A stretch of DNA of 64,000 nucleotides from Saccharum officinarum (taxonomy: Eukaryota > Streptophyta > Magnoliopsida > Poales > Poaceae), in NCBI GenBank assembly GCA_020631735.1, contig CM036215.1, positions 12,736,346-12,800,345 of the forward strand, written 5' to 3'. The notes under the pieces are model-generated. The model had not been told where the DNA came from. It ran no database searches and was given only the letters and a program-made list of their open reading frames with translations. Below, in pieces: positions 46,513 through 58,267 of the stretch. Made by a program: the position numbers and the translations under genes. The stretch's first letter is position 1, and each line of letters begins with the position of its first letter.

Positions 46513-49083
46513 TGATTAACATTGCCCACTTTCACTTCCATAACATGAAATGGGTGGAGATGAGTGTTTGGGAACCAATGGTGATAATGTTCCTTTAGTA
46601 GTGAAAGCGGCGTTTGGGATCCAACTTGTATAACCACTTTTCGAACGGAATTTTTTTCATGATAAATACAAAGGTGATGTGCTATTTCTGCTATTATTGA
46701 GGCACAACATTTTGCTAAAAATTATAATATTTTTTCATTGAAACATCCTACATCCTAAGCCGGTGAAAGCACCACACTTGGAGGTTTATTTTGTAACTGA
46801 CAATCATGTCCTTGCGCGTGATTCACTAATACAAATCCCATGATGGAAATTAGTGTCATGTGCTAGGTTGCCATTATTTGGACCAAAGCAAAGACTAGTA
46901 TTGACACTCTTACAGATATATAAAACAAATCATTTCTAATAGAAGAACATTGTTCATGTGAATGTACACTTATTCTAAATTATTATAGGTAAACAAAATT
47001 GTTTAGTTGCATTATTATAGTATTTTTATTATATTTTGGAATGTTAATATAGAACAAAATTTGGTGATGTGATTTGAACCGATCACTATGAGTTCATCAA
47101 TACCATTCCCAACAAATTGTAGAAGTATTCTAGAGTAGGAAAAATACTACGAACCTATATATAGAAAATCAACTAAGGAAAGTTTCAAAAGGAAAAAAAA
47201 GTAGCAGAATTGCTATATTTTAATTTGAGAACTAGGCAATCACTTAGGTTTGTACCTGTTTGTTTGTCGACAACTAAGAAGTTATACTTCCAATATGTCA
47301 CCAATATTAATTTCTTGAAGGATGGCAATTGTTCCCAATACCTGCAGCACTTGAGTCACCTGATTCGAGGAAGTGGAGGAGGCGGGGCTGATGAGATCTG
47401 CTAGCTTTTGGAGGTGGCATCGATGGTGGCGGCTGCAACAATACTTGTTCCACTAGGGCAAATCAGAGCAACAAAGGGAGTATCGAGAGCACCAAAGAAC
47501 GCAGTTGTTGTCATTGGGGAAGAAGAGGCATGGGATTGAAGAGAATCGATCTGGGTGGATGGCGGTCGGGGGAGGAAACTTGATATTAGGGTTTGGCATT
47601 AGGGATGATGCATATATAGTCACAAAAGATGTTGCCAAAGGCAATTGGGCCTAACCCATGGCCCAGGCATGAGGAAAAGCCCAATATGCAAGTGTTGGCT
47701 CACTATGTAGCCTCCTGGGCTATGCCCCCTCTGCTATCATTCTTACCTCGATGCATATGCTTTGCTAACATATCTCTATACCCTGACACATCGGATTTCT
47801 TGTAGCCAACTATCGCAGTAATTTAGCAAGCAAGCAAGACAAAGTGTGTCAACAACAGTTTGTTAATTATCAATTATAATAGCTTGATTTGATTGCAATC
47901 AAAGAATAGAACTCACTGCCATAGTTATATCATTTGCATTTCATCCTATACTACAAATATGTAATGAGAGATGAGAATGAACAAAATATTTTTAAGAAGG
48001 TTTTTACTCAAGTATTGCTACAAATTTCTTTTTTCATTTTGTTACTATTAAGCATGTATATCAAATAATTATTTGTGTGTTAAGTTTTGGTTGCACTATA
48101 TTTGTTCATTACTATTTGATGTTGGTTAGTTCAAAATTAACTAGCCAACATCATATATTAAACACACAATGAGTATTAGACAATAGTTTCATTAGTTTAA
48201 TGGCGTATGGCCAAACTATCCTAGCTCCAACATAATTGTATATAATACTAACTAAATGACCGTGGTTTACTATGGGAAATAATAATTGTATGTACAAAAT
48301 TGGTTTTCTTATGAATTGTACTGCTAGTTGTAAATTATCTATTTCTTCTTTCCCATCATCAAAATTTACTTACAAACATGTTTTCATGTTACAAATAAAA
48401 TGATGAGTTTTGTGCCATAAACCCCATAGGGGAAATTGTAAGAAAATCTTTAGAAAAATAAAGCATTGAAAATGTTCCTTCATCTACATAAAGCTATTCT
48501 TTTTTTGGGAGAACTAGCAAGAAATTTATTTACCAGGCATATATTAATAGATAAGTAGCAACTTACATCAATGAAACACAAAAAAACTACCACCACTACA
48601 AAACTCCCACATGATGGAGATGAAAGCAAAACAACCATCACAATGTTGCCAACCAATGAACCACCATTGCATTAGCAACTGACGCCAAACCCTACACATG
48701 TCATAGCAGCAGGCACAAAGAGGGGGCATGGGGTTCCTCTAGCATTGCCTCTAGGGAGGAAAATGATATCCATAGATGCCATCAAAGTCAAACCAAAGAT
48801 CCATCCAATGGTACTTCAACAGAACCTAGGGGAGGAAGGACCTCATAATAATGCCTCCAACAAGGAACATGGTTCGAAAGGTGTCACCATTGTCAAGCCT
48901 TAGCATGTAACTGAACAACGCTTTCACCTTAAAATCCCCCAACACCCTACCAAGGGCCACCACTGTTGTGTTGAACTGGCTATTGTCTAGAGAGACAAGC
49001 CATTGAGGCACGACTATAACAATGCAAGTTTTAGATCATTTCTTATTTGATGTTGATTTGTGGACAAGCAATTCCTATATTGT
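46513..49083. other. AT-rich spacer, copy 2
   Basis: Counterpart of 34971-37530 with only scattered substitutions and small indels. It keeps the same hairpin near 48114-48150. No gene recognised. Confidence 0.6.
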
Positions 49084-51927
49084 GCGACTAGTGAGGACAA
49101 GTTCCCAATCCCGGTGGTTGATGAGCTCCTCGACGAGCTCCATGGGACGTGATTCTTCACCAAGCTCAACCTCCATTCGGGCTACCACCAAGTGCGCATG
49201 CACCCCGACGACGTTGCCATGACGGTGTTCTGCATGCACCACGGTCACTTCAAAATCTTGGTGATGCCATTTGGCCTCTCCAATGTGCCGGTAACGTTCT
49301 AGGCCTTAATGAACGACGTGCTCCAGCCCTTTTTACGCAGGTTCATCCTTGTGTTTTTTGACGACATCCTCATCTATAGCTTGTCGTGAGCCGAGCACTT
49401 GCAGCACGTCAACATCGTCCTCGACGCACTGCGAGCGCACCACCTCCACCTAAAGCGCTCCAAGTGCTCCTTCGGGGCGTCTTTGGTCACCTACCTTGGG
49501 CAGCAACAAGGTGGTCGTGATTGACTCATGGCCAGTGTCTTGCTCCATCCATGGCCTGCGGGCTTCTGGGGCCTTGCTGGCTACTACCAGAAGTTTATCC
49601 TTGACTTCAGCACTGTCGCAGCCCCCTTGACGTGGCTGCTGTGCAAGGACACCTTCTCCTGGATGGATGAGGCAGACACGGTGTACTAGACGCTCAAACG
49701 TGCCCTGTCGACGGGGCCAGTGCTCCAAATGCCCATCTTCGACTGTGACGCCTCTGGCGCCGGGTTCGGCACCAAACTCCACCAAGATGTCGGGCCATTC
49801 GCCATCTTCAGTCACCCGTTCACCGTGCACCACCTCAAACTCGCGGCCTACAAATGCGAGCTGATCGGCCTCGTGCAGGCCATGTGCCATTGACGACCTT
49901 ACCTGTGGAGGCACCATTTCCTCGTCTAGACGGATCACTACAGCCGCAAGTTTTTGCTCGATCAACGCCTTTCCACCGTGCCCCAACATCAGTGGATCAG
50001 CAAGCTATTTGGCCTTGATTTTGCTGTGGAGTACCACCCTCGCCACCTGAACATGGTGGTTGATGCTTTCTCTTACCAAGATGCAGAAGACGACACAACA
50101 ATGCTCTCTCCGGCCTAACGTTTGGCCTCCTTGACGACATCTAGGTTGTGACAGCTGCGTCCAACGATGCTCGACGCCTTCTCCAACAGATGTAGGATGG
50201 CGAGCTGGGCAAGCCATGGCACCTCGATGATAGCCTCCTGCTCCAGGACTCCCGCATCTTCATCATTGAGCACCACGAGCTGCACATTAGGTCCTCTTCT
50301 TGGCCCATTCGGTGGGTCACGAGGGCACCTAGAAGATGCTGCACCGACTGTGGGCCAACTTCTTCATCCCCGGCGACACCACCTTGGTACGCGATTTTGT
50401 GCATGCCGGTAGCACATGCCAGTGCAACAAGACCGAGCCCTATAGCCGGCTAGTCTCCTGTAGCCCCTCGACATGCCGTCCTAGGTTTGGGCTGACGTTT
50501 CGATGGATTTCATCGAGTGCCTGCCCAAGGTCCATGGGAAGTCAGTCATCCTCATCGTCGTTGACCGTTTCTCCAAGTACACACACTTCATCGCCCTTGG
50601 CCACCCGTCCACCTCCATGACCGTCGCCTAGGCCTTCTTCGACAGCATCGTTCGCCTCCATAGGTTCCCCACTTTCATCATCAGCGACCATGACCCGGTC
50701 TTCATGGGCTATGTGTGGTGCGATCTCTTCAAGATGGCGGGCATCACTCTTCACATGAGCACGGCGTTCCACCCATATATAGACGGATGGATAGACGGAT
50801 GGACAGTCCAAGGTGGTCAACAAGGTTCTTGCCATGTACCTGCGCTGCTCACTGGGGATAGGCTGCACGTGTGGGTGGATTGGCTCCCATGTCCGGAGTA
50901 CTACTACAACACCTCCTTCCACATGCCTTGTGCACTACACCATTCCTGGTTGTCTATGGAGGCCTCCTTCACCCCTCCTACCCTACACGGCAGGCACAGC
51001 CTGCATGGATGCCATTGACCACCTGCTCTATGAGCGGGACGAGTTCCTGACGGGGAGGTCTAGGAACGTCTTCTCTAGGCGTAGCAGGTCACCAAACGCT
51101 ACAACGGTGCCAACCACCGCGACTTGGAGTTTACCGTGGATGACTGGGTCTGTCTACGTCTCCTCCATCGCCTGACGCGCACGCTAGATCCTCGCGCCAA
51201 GGGCATGCTCGGGCCCTGCTATTCGGGTCTATTCTAGGTTCTGGGGCGTGTCGGGCGGGTGGCATACCGGCTCCAGCTTCCGAAGGGTGCCCATCTGCAC
51301 GACGTCTTCCACGTGGCGTTGTTGAAGCCTCATTGTGGTGATCCTTTGGCTGCACCTCCACCGGTGCCACCCACACACAACGGTCATCTTCTGCCTACTC
51401 CAGACTGCGTCCTGTGTGCCTAGCTTTGACATGATGTCTAGCACATTCTCGTCCAGTGGCGCGGCATGGCGGTTGAGGAAGCCACTTGGGAGCGGCTCCA
51501 GGAGTTCCAAGACCTCTACTCGGACTTTCAGCTCGAGGACGAGCTATTTGTCGAGGCGGGTGAGATGTTATGACCGATCTGCGGTATACCAGGCGCCGAC
51601 ATACTAGTGGCTAAGGTGGCGCCTGCCATTGGGGCTAATGGACCAAATTATCACCTGATTTGTATTTCCTTTATTTAGTCCTTGCATTTAGGATCTCAAG
51701 TTGGTTGTTAGGAAGGGATAAATATCCCCAAACAGTAATGAAGAGAATTAAGTAGAGCAAATAATTTGTTGCTTGGCTTCCCTCGAGCCCTTTTTGTCTC
51801 GTTCACTCTCGCCGCCGCGCCGTGGTCACCGCAGCGCCCACTTGCCTCCACCTGCCTAAACCCCGCCCTCATGTCTTCCATCCCTCCAACATCCACAGCA
51901 ATTCTGGTAGGGCCCCTGGTCCTATCA
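49084..51927 (+). mobile_element. Ty3/gypsy chromovirus, copy 2 (RT to 3' LTR)
   Basis: RT (49084-49430), RNase H (about 49680-49990), an H2C2-type integrase zinc region (ANFFIPGDTTLVRDFV then CQCNKTE near 50345-50435), integrase core ([20 protein letters not shown] frames from 50505; MSTAFHPYIDG near 50755) and C-terminus. The end reads ILVQWRGMAVEEATWERLQE then FQDLYSDFQLEDELFVEA, a chromodomain-like tail. The final stop lies in the LTR start. Shares RNase H-region stops with copies 1 and 3 (TAG at 49687-49689). No intact frame. Confidence 0.88.
51566..51927 (+). repeat. 3' LTR of gypsy copy 2
   Basis: TGTTATGACCGATCTGCGG to GGTCCTATCA, 362 bp, preceded by a purine-rich tract GAGGCGGGTGAGA. 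Its end matches that of the LTR at 2941-3291. TAAATATCCCC near 51718 may be the TATA region. Confidence 0.8.
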
Positions 51928-51934
51928 TACCACT

Positions 51935-52347
51935 ACAAGTCTACACAAGCAACAACCTCAACACTAGCAATAATATGAATGTTAAGACAAGTGTTGAGCT
52001 TATATCGAAATCAGGCAAGAGAGATGAACACAATCAATTTTTCTCCTAAGGTTCAGTTGCTTACCAACAACTTAATCCCCGTTGTGACGAGTCCTATGGT
52101 TTATGATCCACGCACTAACTAGCATGACAAGCTAGACCTACAATTTGAGTGTCACAAGAATCATTCCCAAAAGCACTCCAACTAGCCATGAGCAATTTAC
52201 TAGAGCATCCCTTTGCACCCCACAAGGTGGGATCAAGAACCTACACAATCAATCTTGATTGGGGACGGAAACAATCACCGATTCCCCCTCACCAATAACC
52301 AAAGCTTCAGCCATCTAGATGATTGCAACCACCAAGAGTAACAAGAA
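51935..52347 (-). repeat. Truncated LTR fragment of the large family
   Basis: Minus-orientation LTR sequence including GCCATCTAGATGATTGCAAC / CACCAAGAGTAACAAGAAT, close to GCCATCTAGGTGGTGGCAGC at about 13024-13044. It breaks off abruptly at a KCR coding fragment. Confidence 0.6.
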
Positions 52348-52348
52348 T

Positions 52349-52977
52349 ACCTCGCACGTCGGGGCCTCAACCTGGTCCTCGTCGGCCGCAACCCCACCAA
52401 GATGCAGGAGGTCTCTGACGCCGGCGTGCGGACCAAGACCGTCGCGTTCGATTTCTCCCTCGCGTCCACGGCTCAAGGTACAATACTACATGCATGCATG
52501 TAACTATACGCTAGCAGTGCATGTGCAGGTCTCATCACTCACGCACACGGTTGACGACAGGCGACGAGGCGATCCGGCAGCTCCGGGAGGCAGTACAAGG
52601 GCTGGACGACGTAGGGGTGCTGGTGAACAACGCCGGGGTGGCAGAGCCCGGTTGCGTGTACCTGCACAAGGTGGACGTCGAGAGTCTGGTGCGGATGATA
52701 CGGGTGAACCTGTCGGCACTGACACAGGTCACGGCGGCAGTGCTGCCGGTGATGCTGGAAAAAGGGGAGGGGCACCATCTTCAATATCGGTGACGCAGCT
52801 TTTTTTTTAATTGACAAATCAACGTGGGCGCAGAGGTATGTAGAGCCCACCTGAAAACAAAAAATATCTACTGGAATGATGTTCGTACGATCTTCACAAG
52901 TATGACACTGAATTCTCCAAGAGCCTCTATGTAGAGTACACTGTACAGGAGCAAAGGAATTGATGTTCAGTGTCAGG
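52349..52977 (+). pseudogene. Very-long-chain 3-oxoacyl-CoA reductase (KCR) pseudogene
   Basis: Exon piece 52349-52477 (LARRGLNLVLVGRNPTKMQE...FDFSLASTAQ) is joined through a clean intron (GTACAA...GACAG) to 52561 onward: GDEAIRQLREAVQGLDDVG, VLVNNAGVAEPG, RMIRVNLSALTQVTAAVLP. A frameshift near 52765 puts GTIFNIGDA in another frame. A later piece, FSKSLYVEY and KGIDVQCQ, ends at GTAATA (about 52905-52977). These are motifs of plant KCR, the NADPH-dependent short-chain reductase of ER fatty-acid elongation for waxes and sphingolipids (family memory). The TGxxxGIG cofactor loop and the Tyr-x-x-x-Lys active site are missing or scrambled. Its left edge abuts an LTR fragment. Confidence 0.85.
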
Positions 52978-53024
52978 TAATAACCAATACGTACCCCTGC
53001 TAAGTAGGGGTGCCTTTTATTTAA

Positions 53025-53798
53025 GGGTTTTTTTATCCATGCCATTAGAATTTTCAAAGTTCTGAGATACACTATTACTGTTTGCCTATTCTGAAACTTG
53101 CCATTATAATTCTTCTTCTACTCGATCCTTGCCATTTTCTACGTCTTCCGGGTGCTTGGGCCCACTGTCAAGACAAGCCAGTGTACGCGTACGCATTTTT
53201 CGAATGGACCAAAACAACCTTTCTGCTTAAGTCAGCTTCCTCTTCGCCCTCCTCTGTTTCCAGAGCCTTCTAAAAGCGGTCATGGATGGAGCACGGGCAG
53301 ACGCCGATCTCGGGCTAGAGACCACGAGAGGACGAGCAGGGTGGCTCTACGGCACCAGAGCGACGACACGAACTCATCGGTGTGCATCTCGACAGCTCCG
53401 ACGGGGCGTCGGCGGGTGTCCTGGTCAACGGGGCATCTCGCCCGCGCGCTCGCATGCGTGCGGCGGCGGCGGCTCGCCCGCGCGCCTACGAGGCTGTTGC
53501 TCGCCTACACGGCAAGAGAAGATGGGGAGACGAGGAAGAACAGCCGGAGGTTGAAGGAGAAGCCGAGTGTGGGGCCCACATGGCAGCGAGTGGAAGGAGA
53601 GAAGCAGCAGGGGTATTTTGGGCCATACGAAAATACACTAGCCTTTAGTCACCTGCCGTGGGCCCAATACTGTCGAATACGAAGAAAATGGCACGATTCA
53701 AGCTGAAGAACAATTGTAATGATAAGTTTTCGAATAGGTGGATAGTAATGGTATATCTCAGAACTTCGAAAATTGTAATGATATCGATCAAAAAACCC
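53025..53798. mobile_element. Mutator-type element with GC-rich core
   Basis: GGGTTTTTTTATCCATGCC and the inverse of GATCAAAAAACCC form the ends. TTCAAAGTTCTGAGATACAC and TTCGAAGTTCTGAGATATAC (inverted) pair further in. A perfect 9-bp duplication, TTTATTTAA (53016-53024, 53799-53807), is the Mutator signature. The 774-bp element has a GC-rich interior (about 53270-53640), unlike its AT-rich ends, which may be captured sequence; I recognise no gene in it. Confidence 0.9.
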
Positions 53799-53807
53799 TT
53801 TATTTAA

Positions 53808-54319
53808 ACATGTTATTTTTAAACAAAATTAATGGTCAAAATTAAAAATATTTAACTTAGGACAAACCCAATATGGCACATGAAAAACAGAGTGGGAAAG
53901 AAGTTTAACATGATTGCAGTGACTGTCCTTGATTGATTGGGTATATGTGAAACATAATTCACACATAGTGGTAGTTAAAAAGGAACATCTGATCAAAAGC
54001 TGGAAAAATGTACAGAAAACCTGAAGCCCTAATGCAACCAGTATATGCTTTGGTTTGCAGCACAAAATTTATTGAGATCAAGTGCTATTAACTTATGAGG
54101 TCAATCAGGAAACAGAATGATATAATGACATACTAGTGTATTACAACGAGAAATAGTAACTATGCAGCAATGAGCAAGAATCGACCTCATATATCATGCT
54201 CCACTATGCCTAATTCAGAACATGCTTGATCATACAACCTTACACCAGAAAAGCAACTACAATAACCTGGCACAGCTTCAAGGGAGGTGTCAGGTGTGGT
54301 TCGGCATACTGCAAAAATG
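53808..54319. other. AT-rich interval without feature
   Basis: No gene, repeat or RNA is recognised. Confidence 0.55.
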
Positions 54320-54329
54320 AGGTTGTTTG
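54320..54329 (+). repeat. Left terminus of a MITE split by the copia insertion
   Basis: GAGGTTGTTTG just before the copia element continues after it as GGACACTAATTAGGAG, giving the start of the MITE at 61405-61690. Confidence 0.55.
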
Positions 54330-54507
54330 TGTTAGAGATAGAGTTAGTTCAGGGCCATGTGCCCAACGATTACTTGGCTTGTAATCCAAGTAGATAGTTT
54401 GTTGTAACTTATCTGATGTAATCTTGATCCATTGTAGGGCATATTCGTGGCTTATTTAACACGGAACCGAAAGCATAGGAAGGGATATCGGTTTTCCAAC
54501 TTTCACA
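54330..54507 (+). repeat. 5' LTR of the copia element
   Basis: 178 bp, TG...CA. It lacks about 14 bases (CAAGCTACGCCATG region) that the 3' LTR has. TTATTTAACACGG near 54453 may serve as its TATA region. Confidence 0.92.
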
Positions 54508-54542
54508 TGGTATCAGAGCCTAACTCCTCACGGAGATCACCC

Positions 54543-55550
54543 ATGGCATTCCTTGGCTCCCCATCTTCCTCCGCTGCGTTTGTTGCGCCCTTTCTCGGCT
54601 TTCTCGTGACCGAGAAGCTGACCTATAGCAATCACCGTGGAGGGCTCAAGTGCTCTCGGCGATCAGGGGAGCGTAGCTCTCCGAGTTCATCAGCCCTCCG
54701 TGCAGCCGCTGTCGGCATTCCTTCCACCCATTCCTCAGAAACCTAATGGCAAGAAGATCGAAGGTGACGACAAGAAGGAAGAAGAGCCCGCTCTGAACCT
54801 GGAGTATGCTCGTTGGATTGCGAAGGACTAGCAGGTCCTCAGTTTTCTGATGTCCTCGCTTTCCAAAGAGATCCTAACGCAGGTCTCAACTGCTGAAACC
54901 ACATCAGCCACTTGGGCTACGATTGAGGTGATGTTTGCATCCCAATCTCGTGCTCGATTCATTAGCACGAGGATGCCATTGGCGACGGCATCCAAAGGGT
55001 GTCTTCGATTCATGAATACTTCGCCGAAATGAAGAATCTCATGGACAAGATGGCATATGCGGGGAAGAGGCTTGAAGATGAGGAGCTAGTCTCCTACATC
55101 CTGACCGACCTTGACATCAACTACAACCCTGTGGTGTCTGCCGTGGCCGCAAGGGTTGAGCCCATTTCGGTGGGTGAACTGTACACGCAGTTGGTGAGTT
55201 TCGAGCAGCGCATTGAGATGCTCCATGGTGGTGGTCAATACCACTCCGCCAACATGGCTACCAAGGGCAGCAGAGGAGGAGGCAATCCATCGTGCGGCTG
55301 CGGTGGTGGCCATAGCAACGGTTGTGGTGGTGGACATGGAAATGGTTGTGGCAGTGGACGTGGAAATGGTCGTGCGTCATCCGGTGTGGTGTGCCAGCTC
55401 TTCGGCAAAGAGGGGCACACCATGATTCGTTGCTTCAAGAGGTTGACACCTCTTTCACCGGTCCTCCCTAGAAGAGCGCTTCATCGTCTACTACCTCCTA
55501 TGGCATCGATACGAATTGGTACATGTATTCCGGTGCCACGGATCACGTGA
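54543..55550 (+). pseudogene. copia gag remnant
   Basis: After a frameshifted start (MAFLGSPSSSAAFVAPFLG, LVTEKLTYSNH) the frame 54637-54831 ends at TAG (54829-54831) where QQVLSFL is expected. The UBN2-type Gag continues EILTQVSTAETTSATWATIE, MDKMAYAGKRLEDEELVSYI and a Gly/Cys/Asn-rich repeat. The zinc knuckle reads CQLFGKEGHTMIRC, with the second Cys replaced by Phe, so zinc binding is probably lost. Confidence 0.85.
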
Positions 55551-56740
55551 CTGGCGAGCTTGGGAAGCTCACTGTTCGTGACAAATATGGTGGTCATGAC
55601 CAGGTGCAATCGGCGGAGCAGGTTTGAAGATACAACACGTTGGATCTAGTAAATTGTGTTCCCGTACTAGTACTTTTCGTCTCAATACTATCCTCCATGT
55701 TCCTCAAGCTAGTAAATCTTTGGTTTCTGTTAATCATCTCACACGAGACAATAATGTGTTCCTTGAGTTCTATCCTGATCATTTTTCTATGAAGGAGCGG
55801 GGACGAGGAGGACACTCCTCAAAGGCCGATGTGAAGGGGGACTCTATTCTTTGAAGCCGACACAGAATAAGAAGGCGCTCGCCATCATCAAGCCTTCAAC
55901 CTTCTTGTGGCACTCTAGATTAGGGCATGCTTCCACTTTGGTAGTACAGCAAGCCCTCAATCGCCACAAGCTTCCTTTTGGTTTAGATTCAAATAAAAAC
56001 GCTATTTGTGATGTGTGTCAGCAGGGCAAAAGCCAGCAATTGCCCTATCCCCGATCCACTAGTGTTTCAACTAGTCCTATGGATCTTGTTTTCTCGGATG
56101 TATGGGGACCTGCTCCAACCTTAGTTGGACGAAATAATTATTATGTCAGCTTCATAGATGATTACAGCAAATCCACCTGGGTTTATTTTTTGCATCATAA
56201 ATCTAAGGTGTTTGAACGATTTTGTGACTTTCAGAATCTAGTTGAATGTCAATTTGATAGAAAAATTTTAGCCATCCAAACTGACTGGGGTGGTGAATAC
56301 CAATCCCTGAATTCTTTTTTCCAGTGTGTTGGTATTGCTCATCATGTGTCCTATCCCAATGCTCATCAACAGAATGGTTTGGCCAAAAGGAAACATAGAC
56401 ACATAGTTGAGGTAGGGTTATCCCTCCTCGTTTTCCTTCCAAAGTTATTAATGGTGATACCCCCTATGAACGATTGTATAAGAAACAACCTGAGTACCCC
56501 TTCCTTCGCACCTTTGGATGCGCCTGTTGGCCGAACCTATGCCTCTATAACTCAAGAAAGCTTCAATTTCATTCCAAACGGTGTGTATTTCTTTGCTACA
56601 GTAATTTACACAAAGCGTTCAAGTGTCTTGATCCTTCTGAGAGGCGTACATGCATCTCAAGAGATGTTGTCTTTGGTGAACAAGTGTATCCTTTCAGTCT
56701 TCTTCATCCCAATGCTGGTGCAAGGCTTCGTGCCAAGATT
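55512..56740 (+). pseudogene. copia protease and integrase remnant
   Basis: Protease: NWYMYSGATDHVTGEL near 55515-55555; the catalytic Asp of D-S-G is Tyr. Integrase: HSRLGHAS, CDVCQQGKS (HHCC zinc region) and VFSDVWGPAPT, IQTDWGGEYQSLN give the first two acidic residues. The third, expected in NGxAERKHRHIVE, is Lys (NGLAKRKHRHIVE near 56375). About 30 codons are missing after GLSLL (56430), and the frame shifts into PYERLYKKQPEYPFLRTFG. Confidence 0.87.
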
Positions 56741-58267
56741 TCCCTCCTTCCTGATCTATTACTCAACCCTGGTACTAGTTTTGGGAATACTTTTTCAATT
56801 GATTCACGTGTTTCTATCTCTGACCCAGCTAATGGAAATTCTAGTTATGGAGATTCTATGTTTGGAATAGGAAAAAATCCAGTGCAATTTGATGCTAATT
56901 TGTGGCAAGGAGGGGGTGATTTCATGTGTCTCCCCCACGGCGGCAACCTGGGCACGGAGATCAGAGGAGATTTGGCTGCTACGCGTCTTCTATCACGGAC
57001 CAGATCTCCCTCGAGATCGAGCCCATCAGCAACAGTGTCGTCTCCGTCGCAAGGCGCACCGCACCTAGGATCTTTTGCGCCAAATTCCACCAGCCCACCA
57101 TCTATGTCGACTCCTGTGGCTGCGCCACCAGATCCGAGTGAGGGGGAGCAGATTCCATCTATGGCTCCCGAGGTGGATTTGTCTTTGGGATCTTCTGCGG
57201 CTAGTGCTCCAGTACACATCCCTACAATGACCACAACTCTTGAGTTGCGCCCTACTACACGCTCATAGCACGGTATCATGAAACCTAAAGTCTATACGGA
57301 TGGTACTGTTCATTGGGGTATGTTGAGCACTCTTGCAGAAGAACTATCTACTACTGACAAAGCTTTCTGTGATCCCAAATGGGTTGCATCCATGGATGCC
57401 GAACACAAAGTCTTATTACACAATAAAACTTGGCATCTAGTTCTAGCGTCGAAAGGGAAGAATATCATTAGGTGCAAATGGGCCTACAAAGTCAAGAAGA
57501 AGGTAGGTGGCACCATTGACAGATACAAGGCTCGTTTGGTCGCGAAGGCATACAAACAATGTTATGGTTTGGACTATGAGGACACTTTCAGTCCTGTCGT
57601 GAAAGCTGCAACCATACGCCTGATTCTATCCATTGCAGTGTCTATTAGAGGATGGACGCTTCGTCAACTCAATGTTTAGAATGCCTTTCTTCATGGTGTT
57701 TTGAAGGAGGAAGTATACATGCATCAACCACCTGGTTATGAAGATAAGTCATGACCCAATCTTGTGTGCAAGCTTGATAAGGCAATTTATGGACTGAAAC
57801 AAGCTCCCAGGGCATGGTATGCTTGGCTGTGCGGCAAATTGGAGTCTTTGGGGTTTGTGCCATCTAAAGCTGATACTTCACTATTTTATTACAACAAAGG
57901 AAAGCTCACCTTGATTGTCCTGGTATATGTGGACGACATCATTGTGCTAGCTCTTCTCCACAGGCTACAGATGCACTTCTCAAGGACTTGTAGATGGAGT
58001 TTGCACCCAAGGATCTTGGCAACCTTCATTATTTTCTTCGCATTTGAGGTGGAGCGGTCTGAAGATGGTTTGATCATGTCCTAGGGAAAATGTGCTGAAG
58101 ATGTTAAACGAGTAGGCATGCGGTACACCTATGTCAAATACTGAGAAGCTTAGTGTCGTGAAAGGAGATTTGCTTGGCCCGAGGATTCAACGAGGTATAG
58201 AAGTATTGTAGGAGATTTACAGTACCTTACCTTAACTCGGCCAGACATTTCATTTGCAGTAAACAAG

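Larger units (their letters stand above)
39426..50398 (+). repeat. About 11-kb direct repeat, copy 2
   Basis: Partner of 27865-38826. Beyond 50398 copy 2 continues through the rest of the gypsy element, whereas copy 1 stops at the N gap. Examples of differences are the missing 15 bases near 44106 and a one-base indel in CATGG(T)TCGAAAGG (48870). Confidence 0.93.
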
